A DNA stretch of 64,000 nucleotides from Acanthococcus lagerstroemiae (taxonomy: Eukaryota > Arthropoda > Insecta > Hemiptera > Eriococcidae): the NCBI GenBank assembly GCA_031841125.1, contig JAJSSI010000083.1:1-64000 (forward strand). The letters run 5' to 3'. Both the position numbers and the translations under genes were made by a program. Positions 37,945 to 50,800 of the stretch are shown here, one piece after another. The notes under the pieces were generated by a model that saw nothing but the letters and a program-made list of their open reading frames with translations, did not search any database and was not told where the DNA came from. How positions within the stretch are numbered: position 1 is the first letter of the stretch; each line of letters starts with the position of its first letter.

Positions 37945-38945
37945 TCCTCAATTTAGGCTTACTGATAGCTCCTTGTTCCACTTTGGCAATGCCAACCCTT
38001 CCAACCATCAGTACACTGCACCACGACCACGTCCCCTACTACTGTCTCCACAGTGACCCTCCTTCCTATCACAATTCCCTACCCCTATGTGGCTTTCTAC
38101 ACCATCCCAGTCTCCCCTCCGTGAATTACCCCTGCCCCATCACATAATCACTCCATCCATCATGACCCTCCCCCATGATTCCTTATCCGGGACATCCTTC
38201 TTCCCTCCTTGGACATCACGTGCAATCTGCAACTTTTCTCCCTCACCCCGAACCCCTTCCCTATCACGGTCGTCCTCCTTCACCATGGCCCCCTACATAA
38301 CCTCGACCTTCTCCACCACTAGGATCTCTACCATTGCCCTCCTTCAACTACAGCCCTCTTCTCTCACGATTACCCTTTTCCCTTCCATGGCCTTCCTCCC
38401 CAAATACGACCCACTCCTCATCACGAAGCTTCTGTCTTACAACAATCCCTTCCTCCATCATGTTCCTTCCCTCTGACTACAGTCTTCTTCCCCCTACCAT
38501 AGTGCTCCTCCCGCATCACAACACCCGTCCCCTCGCAATCCTTATTTTCCACCAAGGCTTACTCACCTACTGGAGCCTTTTTCTCCCTCCACGAATCCCT
38601 CACGACTTCCTCAGCCACTGTTATCACCCATCCCCTCCCTCGCCTCAACCACGCTCCCCGAGACGACCTATCCACTATGTGGCTCTTCTCTCTGAATATG
38701 ACTCGCGCTCCACCATGACTCTTGTCAGCTTCCACGATCCCCTCCTCCACCCCGATACTCCTCTCCGAACATGGTTCCCTTCCCAAACCAGGATCAAGTC
38801 CTCACCACGGCCGTCCTCCATCAAGAGGAGTTCCTCAACCAACAAGCAGGCCCTATCTCGATCCTCTCCACCGCAGCTCCCTCAAGTCATTTCCACCATG
38901 GTCACCAGAAATTTTCCCGAGGGAGGTGAGGGAAGCGGACTTTTC
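37945..38945 (+). repeat. C-rich degenerate minisatellite, left arm
   Basis: About 1 kb of sequence very poor in G on the plus strand, made of loosely repeating words such as CCATCACGACCCTCCTCC with a period of roughly 25-45 bases. Because stop codons are rare in such sequence, long frames appear (38087-38476, 38334-38948). Their proline/serine text is a by-product of the composition. The right arm (39640-40440) has the same composition in the opposite orientation. Confidence 0.65.
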
Positions 38946-39149
38946 TAGAAAAAAATTCCCAGGCGTAACGATGCAGTTTAGGGGACGTTATGACTCCTAG
39001 GTTAGACTCCTCTCATTTTTGATTTTCCTGTGCTAAATTATATTTTCGTAATATTCAGTTAATTTTTTCAAAGCTAAATATAAAATAATCGAGCACTATA
39101 ACGTGCCAATATCTGGCACAATTACTATGTGAAGTTAATAATAATATTG

Positions 39150-39600
39150 GCGTCATCCAAATTCCTCAATTTTGGATAGTTTACTTCTTTTTGCAAATTG
39201 ATTAATCAGCAATTTCATTCTGTCCACTTCTCCATGTCCTGTTTTACTGAATATTATGACATACGTATTCTCTCCATCTTTAATTGGTTTTGAAAAATTT
39301 CCCTCGACTTCTGATTCGATAATTACGCAAAAAATGTGCCCATCCTTTCCCCCAATACCGTAGATTCTTGTGTATAGAATACGATTGCAGGTCTTCGGTC
39401 ATCGATGAGGAACCTCTGGGAATTAGATACGGTACTGCCGAGCAGCATTAACGTTCTTTTGTTGTCATTTAAACTGTTAAAGTCTCGATACCAGAACTTG
39501 CAATTTTTAATTCCATATCAACCAATCCCATTTTGCTGCAATGTATTCGTAGTATCGCACCACTTATCACAAATTTAGCGATACACCAGGGACCTGAGTC
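39150..39600 (-). pseudogene. Decayed coding relic between the minisatellite arms
   Basis: On the minus strand, protein-like text runs through three frames. They are MGLVDMELKIASSGIETL (about 39525-39470), then LMLLGSTVSNSQRFLIDDRR (about 39452-39390), then GIGGKDGHIFCVIIESEVEG (about 39360-39300) and TYVIIFSKTGHGEVDRMKLL, ending in a TGA at about 39150. The pieces read in the order expected for one protein with indels. I do not recognise the family. Confidence 0.4.
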
Positions 39601-39639
39601 CTATATGACCTGAAATCCGACCATGGGGCTCATCTGGTG

Positions 39640-40440
39640 GTCGAGGTATGGTAGGGGTCAAGAGGAGGTTATGGTGGCGGGGTGGGGACGTGTGGCGGTG
39701 GGTGAGGTGGAGAGGAGAGCTCGAGATGGTAGAAATGGGAGGCATCGTGGTGATAGGAGGGTTCTCGTCAGCGTCTGAAAGAGAACTCGTGACTCGGGAA
39801 GGGTGGGGATCACAACGTTGGGAGAAGAGTAGCAGTCAGGAAAGGGCTGGGTTAGAGGAGTGGTAGTTGAGGAGGGGATTGTGGAGTGTCAGTTCAGATG
39901 TGGTGAGGGGGTTGTCCGCCAGAGCAGTATTCAGCGGTGGAGGACGGGCAGGCATAATGGTCGAAGAATTGCCTCCTTGGCGCTCTTTCCTCCAGGGGAG
40001 CATTTGACAGGGAGGGGCTTCTTAGCAGAGGAGGGAACTCCCAGTGGTATAACGGGCCTTTATGGCAGACGGTGGTTGTACTAGGGAAGGAGGGGGGGGG
40101 GGTCTTTGACGGCAAGTGAAAGGTTAGGGTGGTGGGTGGAGAAGGCCCAGCGGGTGGCTGTGATTGTAGTGGGTGATCATGATTCTGTAGGAGGCCCGTG
40201 GTAGGGGAGAGGTTCATGAAAAGAGGTAAACCGCGGTTGGTCGAGGCTGACCATAGTGATGGTGGAGGAGGTCGTGTTGGGGGAAGGGGACTGGGGTGAA
40301 GGAAGGCAGTTTTGCAGTGGTGGTGAAGGATTATGATGAGGAAGGTCAGTAGGAGGAGAGAGTCAGAAGGCAGCTTGGGGCAGGGCTTATGTGGGGGGTG
40401 ACAGGGGTATGGTGGGATAGGGAGTAGAAGAGGGAGCTGA
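39640..40440 (-). repeat. G-rich degenerate minisatellite, right arm
   Basis: The reverse complement of this stretch has the same C-rich, G-poor make-up and loose CCATCAC / CCTCC words as the left arm. It includes 11 consecutive G at 40092-40102. The 184-codon minus-strand frame at 39894-40448 is leucine/proline text caused by base composition. Confidence 0.65.
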
Positions 40441-40448
40441 TTGTTCAA

Positions 40449-40673
40449 GTGTGCTCTATGAATAGCTTCCTTTGTGTTTCAAAACAGTTCATTTCAAAAT
40501 ATTAACAATTAACTTATACCGGATTTCGTTTTTCAGTACTTGACTTATCAGTACTTTTTTTATGTTTCCTTGTCTTATTTATATATTTTTTTACGCTTTT
40601 CTGTGGAATTTTTTTTTAAGCCTTCTTTCTGATGTTTGCTATTCTGTATGCGATTTTATCAACTTATAGGGTG
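40449..40673 (+). promoter_or_regulatory. Presumed 5' region of the FLYWCH/MULE gene
   Basis: About 225 bases separate the G-rich minisatellite arm from the first ATG. A possible acceptor (ACTTATAG at 40662-40669) just before the ATG suggests an upstream non-coding exon. No clear TATA box is assigned. Confidence 0.25.
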
Positions 40674-41864
40674 ATGGAGATTCAAACACTGTCCAGCACC
40701 AGAGGCACTCTGTACCATGTTGGAGATGGATATTTCTACCGTAGAAATAAAGAACAGAATAATAATGTGTATTTGAAGTGCATTAACAATCAATGTCCAA
40801 CACGAGGTATTATTGCATTTTGGAAGTAAAATAATATTTTAATTATTTCATTAGCTGAAGGGGTCGTTTCCCATTTGATCCCAGGAGATACGAAGTCTAT
40901 GGAAGAAGACCTTTTATTTATTTTGGAAGAAGACCTTTTATTCATGAAATACGTATTAATTAAAGTGGCACTGAAGAAACCCATCCGTTCATCTTAGAAG
41001 AATAGCAGAATTAAGAACATTAATCCTTGGCTTCTGTGTTTAAGTCATATTTCAGTAAAACTCAATTTTTACTTTCGGACTTGCTGTTAAACAGTTACAG
41101 TGTCGAGGAATTGGTAGACAAAAATGTCCTAAAACAGTATACAATCATTTCTTGTGTCTCTTAGTGATCGATATTTTGTAGTTTTAAATTGTGCCGTAAA
41201 CATCGAATGAGCCAAAAACTGAAATTCGTTCCATGAAAATGAATTCTTATCTACTTTTTAATTCATTGATATCCTGTGTGGGTATAAAAACGGTCGGGCA
41301 TTATTATTTTCTTACTTCAGAACAATATTGTTCTACAATTTTCATTTACTGAAGAAGCACACAATATGGCATGTGGTGTCCTAGAAAACAAATTCTTGGC
41401 TTATGGCCTATTTGGAAAAGATCCGCTCATTACTACTCAGTTTCTGCCAACAGTGGCATATAAGTATACCACCAACCACTGAAAATAAAAACTTCTTACC
41501 CGCTGAATTCTAGTAGAAGTTACAAAATCCTGTATTTCTATCTGGGGGCAAAATTTTGTTCGAAGGTACGCCCTTAATTACCGTCCAGTTATATAACCCT
41601 GGTTCAGCTTATAACAATTCCATTTATCATAAAGAATTCGTATTTACATGCAGAAACATACTTATGTTGATAAAATTATTCTTTTGCAGCAACTATGCGG
41701 ATAATTGGTGGGAATGCAGTATTCACCCGAATGCCTAATCCACCACATACGCATGTGAGTGACCCTCTGAAGCCATCCATATTAGCATTCAAAAAAGAAT
41801 GCCGGAAGTCAGCGAGAGAGCAATTAGGGTCACACCATGCTATCTATAGCCATGTGCTGGGGAA
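40674..41864 (+). CDS. FLYWCH domain exons 1-2
   Basis: Exon 1 reads RGTLYHVGDGYFYRR, then VYLKCINNQCPTR, and splits a codon at G|GTATTA. Exon 2 follows a TTTTGCAG acceptor and continues ATMRIIGGNAVFTRMPNPPH and THVSD. Together they give the Cys-Cys-His-His pattern of the FLYWCH finger, a DNA- or protein-binding domain. Exon 2 ends FKKECRKSAREQL and HHAIYSHVLG, the linker usual in FLYWCH/MULE proteins. Reading on past the exon 1 donor also gives a short open frame, which is probably irrelevant. Confidence 0.85.
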
Positions 41865-44800
41865 GTAAGTACACGTAATGTTTCCTAAACAGAATTCTAG
41901 TAATTTTCGATGTTTTGTAAAGTTGATTAAGGTTTTCCTTCGCCAAAGAAAATAATTGATATCTAAATTCAAAGCTTTCTGTCCCCTTTTCGATAGTCAT
42001 CCGATGAAATATTCTTCACGCATTAGGTCCCTTTACATTGAATCCTAAGTCTGAACACAATAAAAGTTTAGGTGGTTCTCAGCTTTATACTGAATTATAG
42101 AAATATCTTCCCGTTGAACATTTTGCTACTACAAAAATGAGAAATGTAGTGGCAAACCCGCAGCGCAGAAGAGTAACTTGCCACTACGAATACATGGTAT
42201 TTTTTGGTTCTGCCACTGCTCGCGGACTACGCAAAACAGTAAACTTGCGCTTCCTTGAAGGTCGGTGCGTTGGGGCTGAACTGTGACTATGCGCTTCCTC
42301 TACCACTACCAGATTCGTATATTCCTGATACACTACCGTTTTACGTGTATGTAAGGACTGCGTTGAACAGTAGAGTTGCGTGTACAAGACAATCATTGTA
42401 CAATAGTTATGCGCTTGCTTTACTACTGCAAATAGGCGTACGTTTCTCATATACCACAGCTCTCCGCTCACGTAAAGCCTACGTAACATATTTTTCCGCG
42501 TATGCGTCAAGCATATTCTCCACGTATGCGTGCGTAAAGAATACGTAAAGCATATGTAGAACATAATACACAATCGGAAAATATTTTAAAATCTGCACAG
42601 GTTCATTTTGTGCATAAAACCATATCCTGATGTTACATAAAATATAAACAATTCTGAAAATATAATGTAATAATTGTGTCATACATACTACAGTAAAATA
42701 TTCAAACATCAATTTTTATGAGTCTTCTCCTTTTGAGGGAGCCGAGATGCTTGTCTTCTTTCAGTGAGGACGTCTCGACCTCGTTAATTTTCTCCTCACT
42801 TTCTCGCCACGTTCTCTTTCATACCTTATTTTGTACACCCTTCTATTTATGATCCATTCCGGAATCGTATGTAAGGCCTGGGCTTCATTGCGCGGGACCA
42901 GATTAGCTTGTTCTGAAAGAAAAAGGTGCAGTTTTCAAAATAACTGTTGAACGATTTTTGTTTCAAGAAAATATAAAAAACTAACAACTGATTGTCCACA
43001 GAAAAACAAAGACTACTTTTTTTTTTTTTTTTTTTTTTTTGCATTCAAGTTGCTTATGTAGATTCCATATAACTTTGACGAACTTGACAGTCTACACAAA
43101 CAACTAACAACTGCACCTCAAAAACCAGCACAGACTTTGTTTTTCTGTGAGCAATCAACTTGGCGATTACCTACTAAAATGTTAAAAGGAATGGGGGGTA
43201 ACCGCCAAATTACAAATGACTCTGCTCTCCTAAACAGCTCTTAAAAATATTTTTTTGGGTGCAGTATCAAGGACGCAACTAGGGTGTTTTTTGAACGGGG
43301 TGCCGATTAAAAATTTCCCGACGAATATTTTTCATTTCTTGGTTCAGCATTCGTCAAATTTCGCATTTGCTGATTGCCGATTGGCCGAATCTGAATTCTA
43401 TATGACTTTGGAATTTACCGAACTTGTCGATTATTGGGGGGGGGGGGGCAAGCATATTTGAGAAAATGACAAATGACCTTCCTTGGATTTTCTGAAAGTG
43501 GCAACCCTGATAAATCATCAAGTAGGTGGTTCAATAGTATTAAAACAAACTTACCAAGTTGAGGTCTTAGGGTCTGCGAATCAACACGTTCATAATGATC
43601 ATCGGCATATTTTTTCCTTTTAAGGTTACGTTCTTCAAGAAGTTCTGACTGTTTCTTACTTTTCATTTTTGAAGGCGGTTTTTCTGTTGATGAACTAGGT
43701 ATCACTTATTGCTTTCCAAGTACTAACAATAATTTATCTGCAATACAGAAGTAAACGCTAACGAATTCGATTTTATAACATATCTGCCAACAATAATTGT
43801 TCCATCAGAATATAATCATTACACACGCCTGCTTGCAGTGGTCCATCTTGAGAGATTAATGAAACATTCAGTTACATTCATTTCCATCCCCCTCGGCACT
43901 GATGCCAGAGACGAAACTTGACTTTCAGTTGGGGGGGGGGGGTAAAGAAGGAATATTTGCCTACAAACATTTTTTTAAACTGAAACTTTGCCGATTTTTC
44001 ATCAAATATTTTTTAATTGAAAAAATAAAAATAAATAAACAAACAAACAAACGTTCTAAGGAAATGAGAAATTCAAATGAACAGTTTCAAAATTTGCCGA
44101 GTTTCAAATTGTTGGGAGTGTTTCCCCCTCCCCCCATAGATTCGTTCCTGCAAATACAGATTGGAACCTTATCCTTCAAGTTCTCACATTTGCGCACAAG
44201 AGCATACCCTAGTCTGGGAGGGTAAGGTGGAAAGATGTTAGATACTTGAGAGGAACACACACTTCCTTTACACATTATGGTGGTCGTTATTTACTCTTGG
44301 AGATCTTTTTTTTTTTTAATTTTCTCTGATTCGTCTCCTAAACTGATCCCAATAAAATCAAAAAAAAAAAAAAAACCCACGAAGTTTTAGGTCGATTGGA
44401 TTAGGGGAATCCGTGCCACAAGTTCCCTTTCATTGTTATGGGAAAAACACATATGGGGTTTTGACTTTTGTTCCAGACCAAATTTCCCTCCTGGGACATT
44501 CTTCAAAAATGTTGATATTTCAGGTATGTTTTTCCATGAAGGAAAGTAGGGGATATTTGAACTTTTTTTGATGGGAGTTGTTAAGAGGCGTTTTGTTTAA
44601 CATATTGGTAACATAATGAATTCCATGCCAAAGGACACATAATAAAATACATACCGAAAGAGAATACCGAACAAAAAATGTTCTGCCGTCGAGTAGTAGA
44701 TTCCAAAACAAAGAATTATATGGAGAGTTGATAAAGGCATTCTAACCCATCCATTAGATGTAATTATTTTTGGATGATGAACGTCTATCGTTCCATAAAG

Positions 44801-47800
44801 ATGATCATGCCGAAAGACAATTTTTTTCAATTCTTAATTTTAGACAATAATACGCAAATGCAGGAGTCTCGTCACAAAAAAAAACGGGATTTGGTTTGCG
44901 GACTGTATTGCTCTGATAAGAATACCTATACAATTTGACCATTAATTGCGACGGAAAATATTGGAGCTTTTGTTTTGTAATTGGTTGAAAAAGAGTGATG
45001 CCGATGGACAAAAAACCGAGGGACAATTTTCAAAGCTGGCCATACTGACTCCCACCTATGGGAGTGTTTCAACCTCCCACACCCTTATAGTTTCGTCCCT
45101 AACTGGTGCGATGCCTGAAAGGGTAGTTTCCGGTGCTGGGGGTGCGGTGTCATAGGGGCCACTTTGGCAATTGTGCATCGCCATACGTCCCACCACACCA
45201 CATTCATTTCCATAATACATATGGAATCAACAGATAAGCGGGGGTTCTGTGGCCTGTGGTTCAAATTTTGTTGTAATAATCGAATTAGGCCATTCAAAAG
45301 AAAAGAGAACGAACAAAATACAGCGCACAGGACAATGTTTAGAACCACCAGTACAATGGCATCTTATAAGATCAGTAAAATTCACCGAAACTATAAATTT
45401 TCATAAGCTTTGTGTGAGGTTCTTACAGAGAGACCTAACATATTGGAGAAGAATGAGCAGTGTTATATCGGATGAAACTCAGAAAGTACACCTAAAGTCA
45501 CCAATCCTCATTCCAGTCCTTTTCAAAAAAGAAAGTAAAAATTCGCTGAGTAGTGTAATATATACCACACAGGGGCGAAACTATATGGAGGTGTGGGTGT
45601 TGACCCCCCCCCCCCCCCAATAATTTTGCAGACGGCAAACTTGGAAACTATTCATTTGAATTTTTCATTTTTTATGAATGTCTGTTTGATTGTTTGTGTG
45701 TTTTTTTGAATTAAAAAATATTTCGATTAAAAAATTGGCATGTTTATAATTTTTTAAAGATTTTGTCAGCGAATTTTTAGTTTAAAAAAATATTTGTCGG
45801 CAAATTTTTCTTCTCCACCTTTCCAAACTGAAAGTCAAATTTCGTTTCTGAAAATGGAGTACCCTGGACTCCTGTCAGAGGCTAGTCAGTCAAGAGTCGA
45901 AGGTAGGTTTCAAGCTGAGTATCGAACCTTATCTAACGGTTGAAACAAAGCTGAAACATGGAAGACATTTCGAAAATTTGAAAGTCGATAGCAAACGTTG
46001 AATTTCGAATTTCAGTTACTATTCTGTTTTTACTAGATTCTCTGTTAGACCTAGAGCCTAAAATTTGAGAAAGTTGAACATTTTATTAAATTCTAAAAGT
46101 TGAAAGCAGAAGACTTATTTTCCAGCGTCACAAGATGAATCCGATAGCAAATGTTCTATTGTTCAATTTACGGGCTTTGGTCGTGGTGAATATAGGAGGG
46201 AAATTTAGTCTGAAACAAAAGTCGAAACAACATGTGTTTTTCCCATAAAAACGAAAGGGAGCTTGTGGCACGGATTCCTCTCCATCCGATTAACCTGAAA
46301 CTTTGTAGTTTTTTTGTGTTTTTTTTAATCTATTGGAACCAACTTAGGAGACGAATCAGAAGAAAGTCATTCAGAAAAAAATATCACTAAGCGTAAATAA
46401 CGACCATCTTAATGTGTAAAGGAAGTTGCGTGTTCCTCTCAAGTATTCCTAACATCCTTCCAGCTTACCTTCCCAGATTAGGGTACGCTCATTTGAGCAA
46501 ATGTAAGTGATTGGAGGATGAAAAATTGAAAATGAATAAAGTGGGATTTATTTTACGTAAATTTTTGGGGTTGGTAAAAAAAATTAGCATATTGTGGCCA
46601 GTCAGGTAATCCCGCCTTGTTAGTGAATAAAAACACTAACCGTTAATTTGTATACAAACTGTAAAATGATAATCCCCACACCCATTTTTATTCCAAAGTC
46701 CGATCGACGTGGGACAAACTGGGGTCTTCAAAAGGCAAGTAGAGATGTTGAATTGAGGAATGCATTCATTCTCGTTTTCCTATTTTTTCTTTTTCGCGAA
46801 GAATGAAGATGAGCCCATTCTGAATGGGAAAAGAATGAAAGTGTTTTCCCTTAATTCGGCATCTCTGACGGCAAGGTCTCGTTCTTTTTCGAGGGGGAAA
46901 AAAATCGCTCCCATTAAGCAAGACCAGAGCTAAACTTGAAATTTTTTATGGAAAGATCACTAAAATAGGAGTTTTTGGGTCGTTGATTTCGAAAATTTCA
47001 CCAGAAGATTTTTCTTTCAACCCGGAATTGACTTTTAGAGTTTTCTATTCTTAGAAAATTGAGTAACGAATCAAAATACGAGCAGTTTTTCGCATCGCTG
47101 AATTCGAAAGCTTCTATGAGCTTTCTTATTAAACTGCGATTTGGGCCCCAAAATTCAAAAGTGATTTCTAGGAAATCGAATAAAATATTAGAATCTTCTG
47201 GGTTGCTGAATTTGAAAATTTCATCAGATTCCTCTTGGATTCCCGATTTACGCTTCAAAGGCCAAAACTGATCTGCAGAAGAGATTAAAATTGACTTCCC
47301 GGTAACCGAATCAAATTAATATCAAAATTGGGAAAGGGAGAGGAGAGGTCGCCTAATTTGGAAATTCCATGAACGCGATAAATTTTAGATATTGACTCTA
47401 GGGTAGGCCCCAAACACCAAAATGAGAGTTGAAATTGAACGAACTTGATTTAATCTTTCAACATTTTCATAACCATCAAATTACCAAAATTTAAAATGGA
47501 GGAAAAATTTCAAAATTTATCAAAGTATGAGTTATTATAAGGGGAACATTCAAGTCTTTAATAATCAAAAAACTATGAAATCGAACCAAAATTAGGAATT
47601 ACAATAGTCGCTGTTTCAATAGATTACTTGGGTTTTCAATGCCAATTAATTTTTGTCAATCTTTGGACTTCAAATGTTGGCTGGTAAAGATGCAAGCTTC
47701 AATGAATTTTCTCTTCAACATTACGCGCAAAAATTGCTTAACCTAAGAATGATGAAGTCCAATCAAAGGTCCCAGGGTCATTACTATATTTGTAACAGCC

Positions 47801-50800
47801 CCCCTCCCCCCTCAAACAATAAAATGGAAATAAAACAACTTTCACTTCGATAGTACAATCATTTTTTATAAAATCATATATGCTGTTTGTGAAAATTCGG
47901 ATTTGACGATTTAACCCTTTCTCAAGAGATATTAGGATGTTTGTAATGATGAAAATGAATCAGCAATTTTTAGCATTTTCGAAAACAGTCTGTTAATTTG
48001 AATTTAAGATCGTAAGAACTCTCCACTTCAATAGTCTACTCGATTTGTAAAAACTAATTAGTGCTCGTCCATTTCGATTTATGGGGTCTCTTAAGCTTGA
48101 ATCAGATTCAAAATTTAGCGCATGTTCGAATTCAACTACCCTTAAGGTCAGTAATTAATGTTGATAATCTATCCACTTTGGGATCCCTTTGGGATCACAT
48201 TCTGAGTTCTGGAGTCCAGGGACGTACCGAAGAGTTTTTCTTGATGGAGGGGGGGGGGGGGGGGGGTAGAAATTGTGAAAGTCCCAACTGACTCAACTCA
48301 AAATTCCCAAGTATGAATGCAAAAGAAGAAAAACCTTTTGACTTGTTGGATTTTCCCAACCTCTCAACTCAATTTCCAAATTTCAAAGCAAAAAAAAAAA
48401 AAAAAAAAAAAAAACGCCTGACTGCAATGATAAATTTTCCCGTTGCCCCTGCCCCCTTATCGGTACGTCCGTGCCTCCAATAATTTGGCAGTTGGCAAAT
48501 TTTGAAACTGTTCATTTGAATTTTTCATTTTCTAAGAACGTTTGTTCGTATTTTTTTTGTTTATTTTTTTTTCAATTAAAAATATTTTAACCAAAAAATC
48601 GGCAAATTTAAAAAAATTTTATTTTTAGTTAAAGTAAAAAATGTTTGTCTGCAAATTTTCCTTCTCCCCCCCCCCCCCCCCCCCCCCCAACTGAAAGTCG
48701 TTTCGTCTCTGTATACCAGAGCACAGTGAGAAACAAACATACGAAGGAAGAATTTCCAATGTTAATATCTTGAAAGGTGAATCTTCAATGTAAGATACAA
48801 ACAGGGCTTTTAAAACTATTTGCGCGCTGTAACCTTTACTCAAAATTAGATTCAGCTGTAACTCACCAGTCTGGAAGGCGATACAGTGGAATGAAACTTT
48901 TGTCCACCTCAATTGTCTGTCACCTTCGACAATATAGCTTCCGCGATTTGTGGTTTACAGGATCATCTGCAACAGTGATTCGATACCGCTGTGTTCACTG
49001 TATTATTTGATTCCTCCTCCTCAGCTTCAACACCGCTGCATATCTAATTCAATTATACAGAAACATTATTGTCACTCGGTGTTTGTTCATGAAAATATCA
49101 ACAGGTGCTCACCAAAGAGGAAATAGAATTATCGTTTTGTTCGTCCTCGTTATCACGGAATGCTGTCGTTATATCTTCTTGGATTTCTTCTCATCCCTCC
49201 ATGTTCATAAGTAAATTGTTTTTCACTCACCTCATCGATTTCTTTTACTTGAAGATTGCTCGTCGTCGGCTGCTCCTTCCTTTCCAGAATGTTATGCTAT
49301 AATATAACCAAATGTCCTCAAATTGGTACTTGTCTCACGAATACACATGTAAGTGCCGGTATTTTACATGAAAATAAACTTTGGAAGTTTTCTAATAGGG
49401 TGATGAGAATCGCTTAAGATAGGATCTAGCAACTTACCAGTAAAGATCGAGTAGTCCGTTTAATAAATTTTCCACTCCTGGGATCGTAATACAATTATTC
49501 TCTTCTCGTCTCTTGGTCCATTTTTTCCACCATCCATCTCTGCAATGGAGCACCAAGAATTACCAACATATATGCCGCGTACCATAAATCGAAAAATGCC
49601 AAACAATAATAACACGTAACTGAGATTAACTTACCTATTCACAAATAATTAATTTGTAGTTTCAGAGAGATGACACAAGACGAACGTTATACGTTAATCG
49701 TGCCGACCTGCCGAACTGATCGTTATTTTTAAAAGTTGTAAACACAAACAGAAACGACAAATCTTTTAACTTTACACGGCAGGTGGCAGCTGTGTAGGCG
49801 TTGAATCGGGATTCACGGGTACTGTACGCTCATAAGCGCAAATTATGAAATTTACATTCGTTTTACGGATACGTAGAACTGTGGTATTACAACTACGAAA
49901 ATTAGTTCGCGGACCTTACCACTACTCCTGCATAATATTTTCGTATAATTTGTACATGTAGTAGTTCAGTGGACTTGCGCATATTCACGCCAGCTCTGCG
50001 CCGACGTAAAACAGTTTTGGTAATGAAAAATGTTCAACGGGTTGTCATTGGTCTTTTGGCAAAATAAAAAATAAACGATATTTCATCACTTAAAAACGGA
50101 ATCAAGGAAAACGCAGTGATGATTTAGCTGTTTGTATACTTTTTCAAATAACTTATTCATAACCTCTTGATGGTTATGCTTACACTTACTTGTATGTATT
50201 TTTTATTAAATAATAGAAGTACAACATTTCTTACAGGTATCCTGCAGAAGTTGGAGCATCTGCTCCGTTCAAGACGGAGGTAAAATCTATGCAATGGCAT
50301 AGAAGGAAAATGCAGCCTCCTATTCCGAAAAGTCTTGCCAGCTATGGCCAAGCCCTCGCGAATGGGGTATACGGATTCGGGCTGTGCAAAGAAGTCAGCG
50401 CGAAATTACCTTTCTACCGTGGACATACTGATCGATACGTCCTTTTTGTGTCACCTAGAACAGCCGAGTAAGTACATTTTCATGCTAACTTGGCCAAAAG
50501 TACAGATATTACTGACGATGCTATCGATACTGGCCATTTAATCCAATATTACGCTCGAAGTTTCCTTGAAACGTAGTAGTCATTTAGATCATGAAACTTA
50601 AATCAGGTACTGAAGAAAACTGAGTTTAAGAAGAATGTTACTAATTATTCATCAAAATTTGGAACAGATGAGGAGTCTTTACAATATCGAATCCAAAATT
50701 TGCCACAGCATATACATTAACGCTGGGATCCTAAAACTTCCAAAACTCAATTATCTTCATGTAGACCAGATTCTAGACTGCATTAATTTTTTTCGATACA

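Larger units (their letters stand above)
42111..50041. mobile_element. 7.9-kb inverted-repeat element inside intron 2 of the FLYWCH/MULE gene
   Basis: CCCGTTGAACATTTT at about 42111 recurs inverted as AAAATGTTCAACGGG ending at about 50041. Beyond this 15-bp core both ends carry similar subterminal material (AC-rich, with CTACTACAAAA- and TTACCAAAA-type starts, GCGGAC, GCGCTT and CGTAAA words). A target duplication is not clear: the left flank ends ctt and the right begins ttg. The interior holds several other repeats and no intact transposase. It could be one large non-autonomous element or two related ends around accumulated insertions. It accounts for most of the 8.4-kb intron. Confidence 0.5.

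Noticed and set aside
38334..38948. Plus-strand 204-codon proline/serine-rich open frame
   Set aside because: It lies in G-poor minisatellite sequence where stop codons are rare. The text is a composition effect and overlapping frames are open too.
39894..40448. Minus-strand 184-codon leucine/proline-rich open frame
   Set aside because: Same cause: the complementary C-rich strand of the right minisatellite arm, with no domain and no conserved pattern.
42184..42573. Open frames on both strands near 42.2-42.7 kb
   Set aside because: They fall in the subterminal repeat zone of the intronic element, and both strands are equally open.
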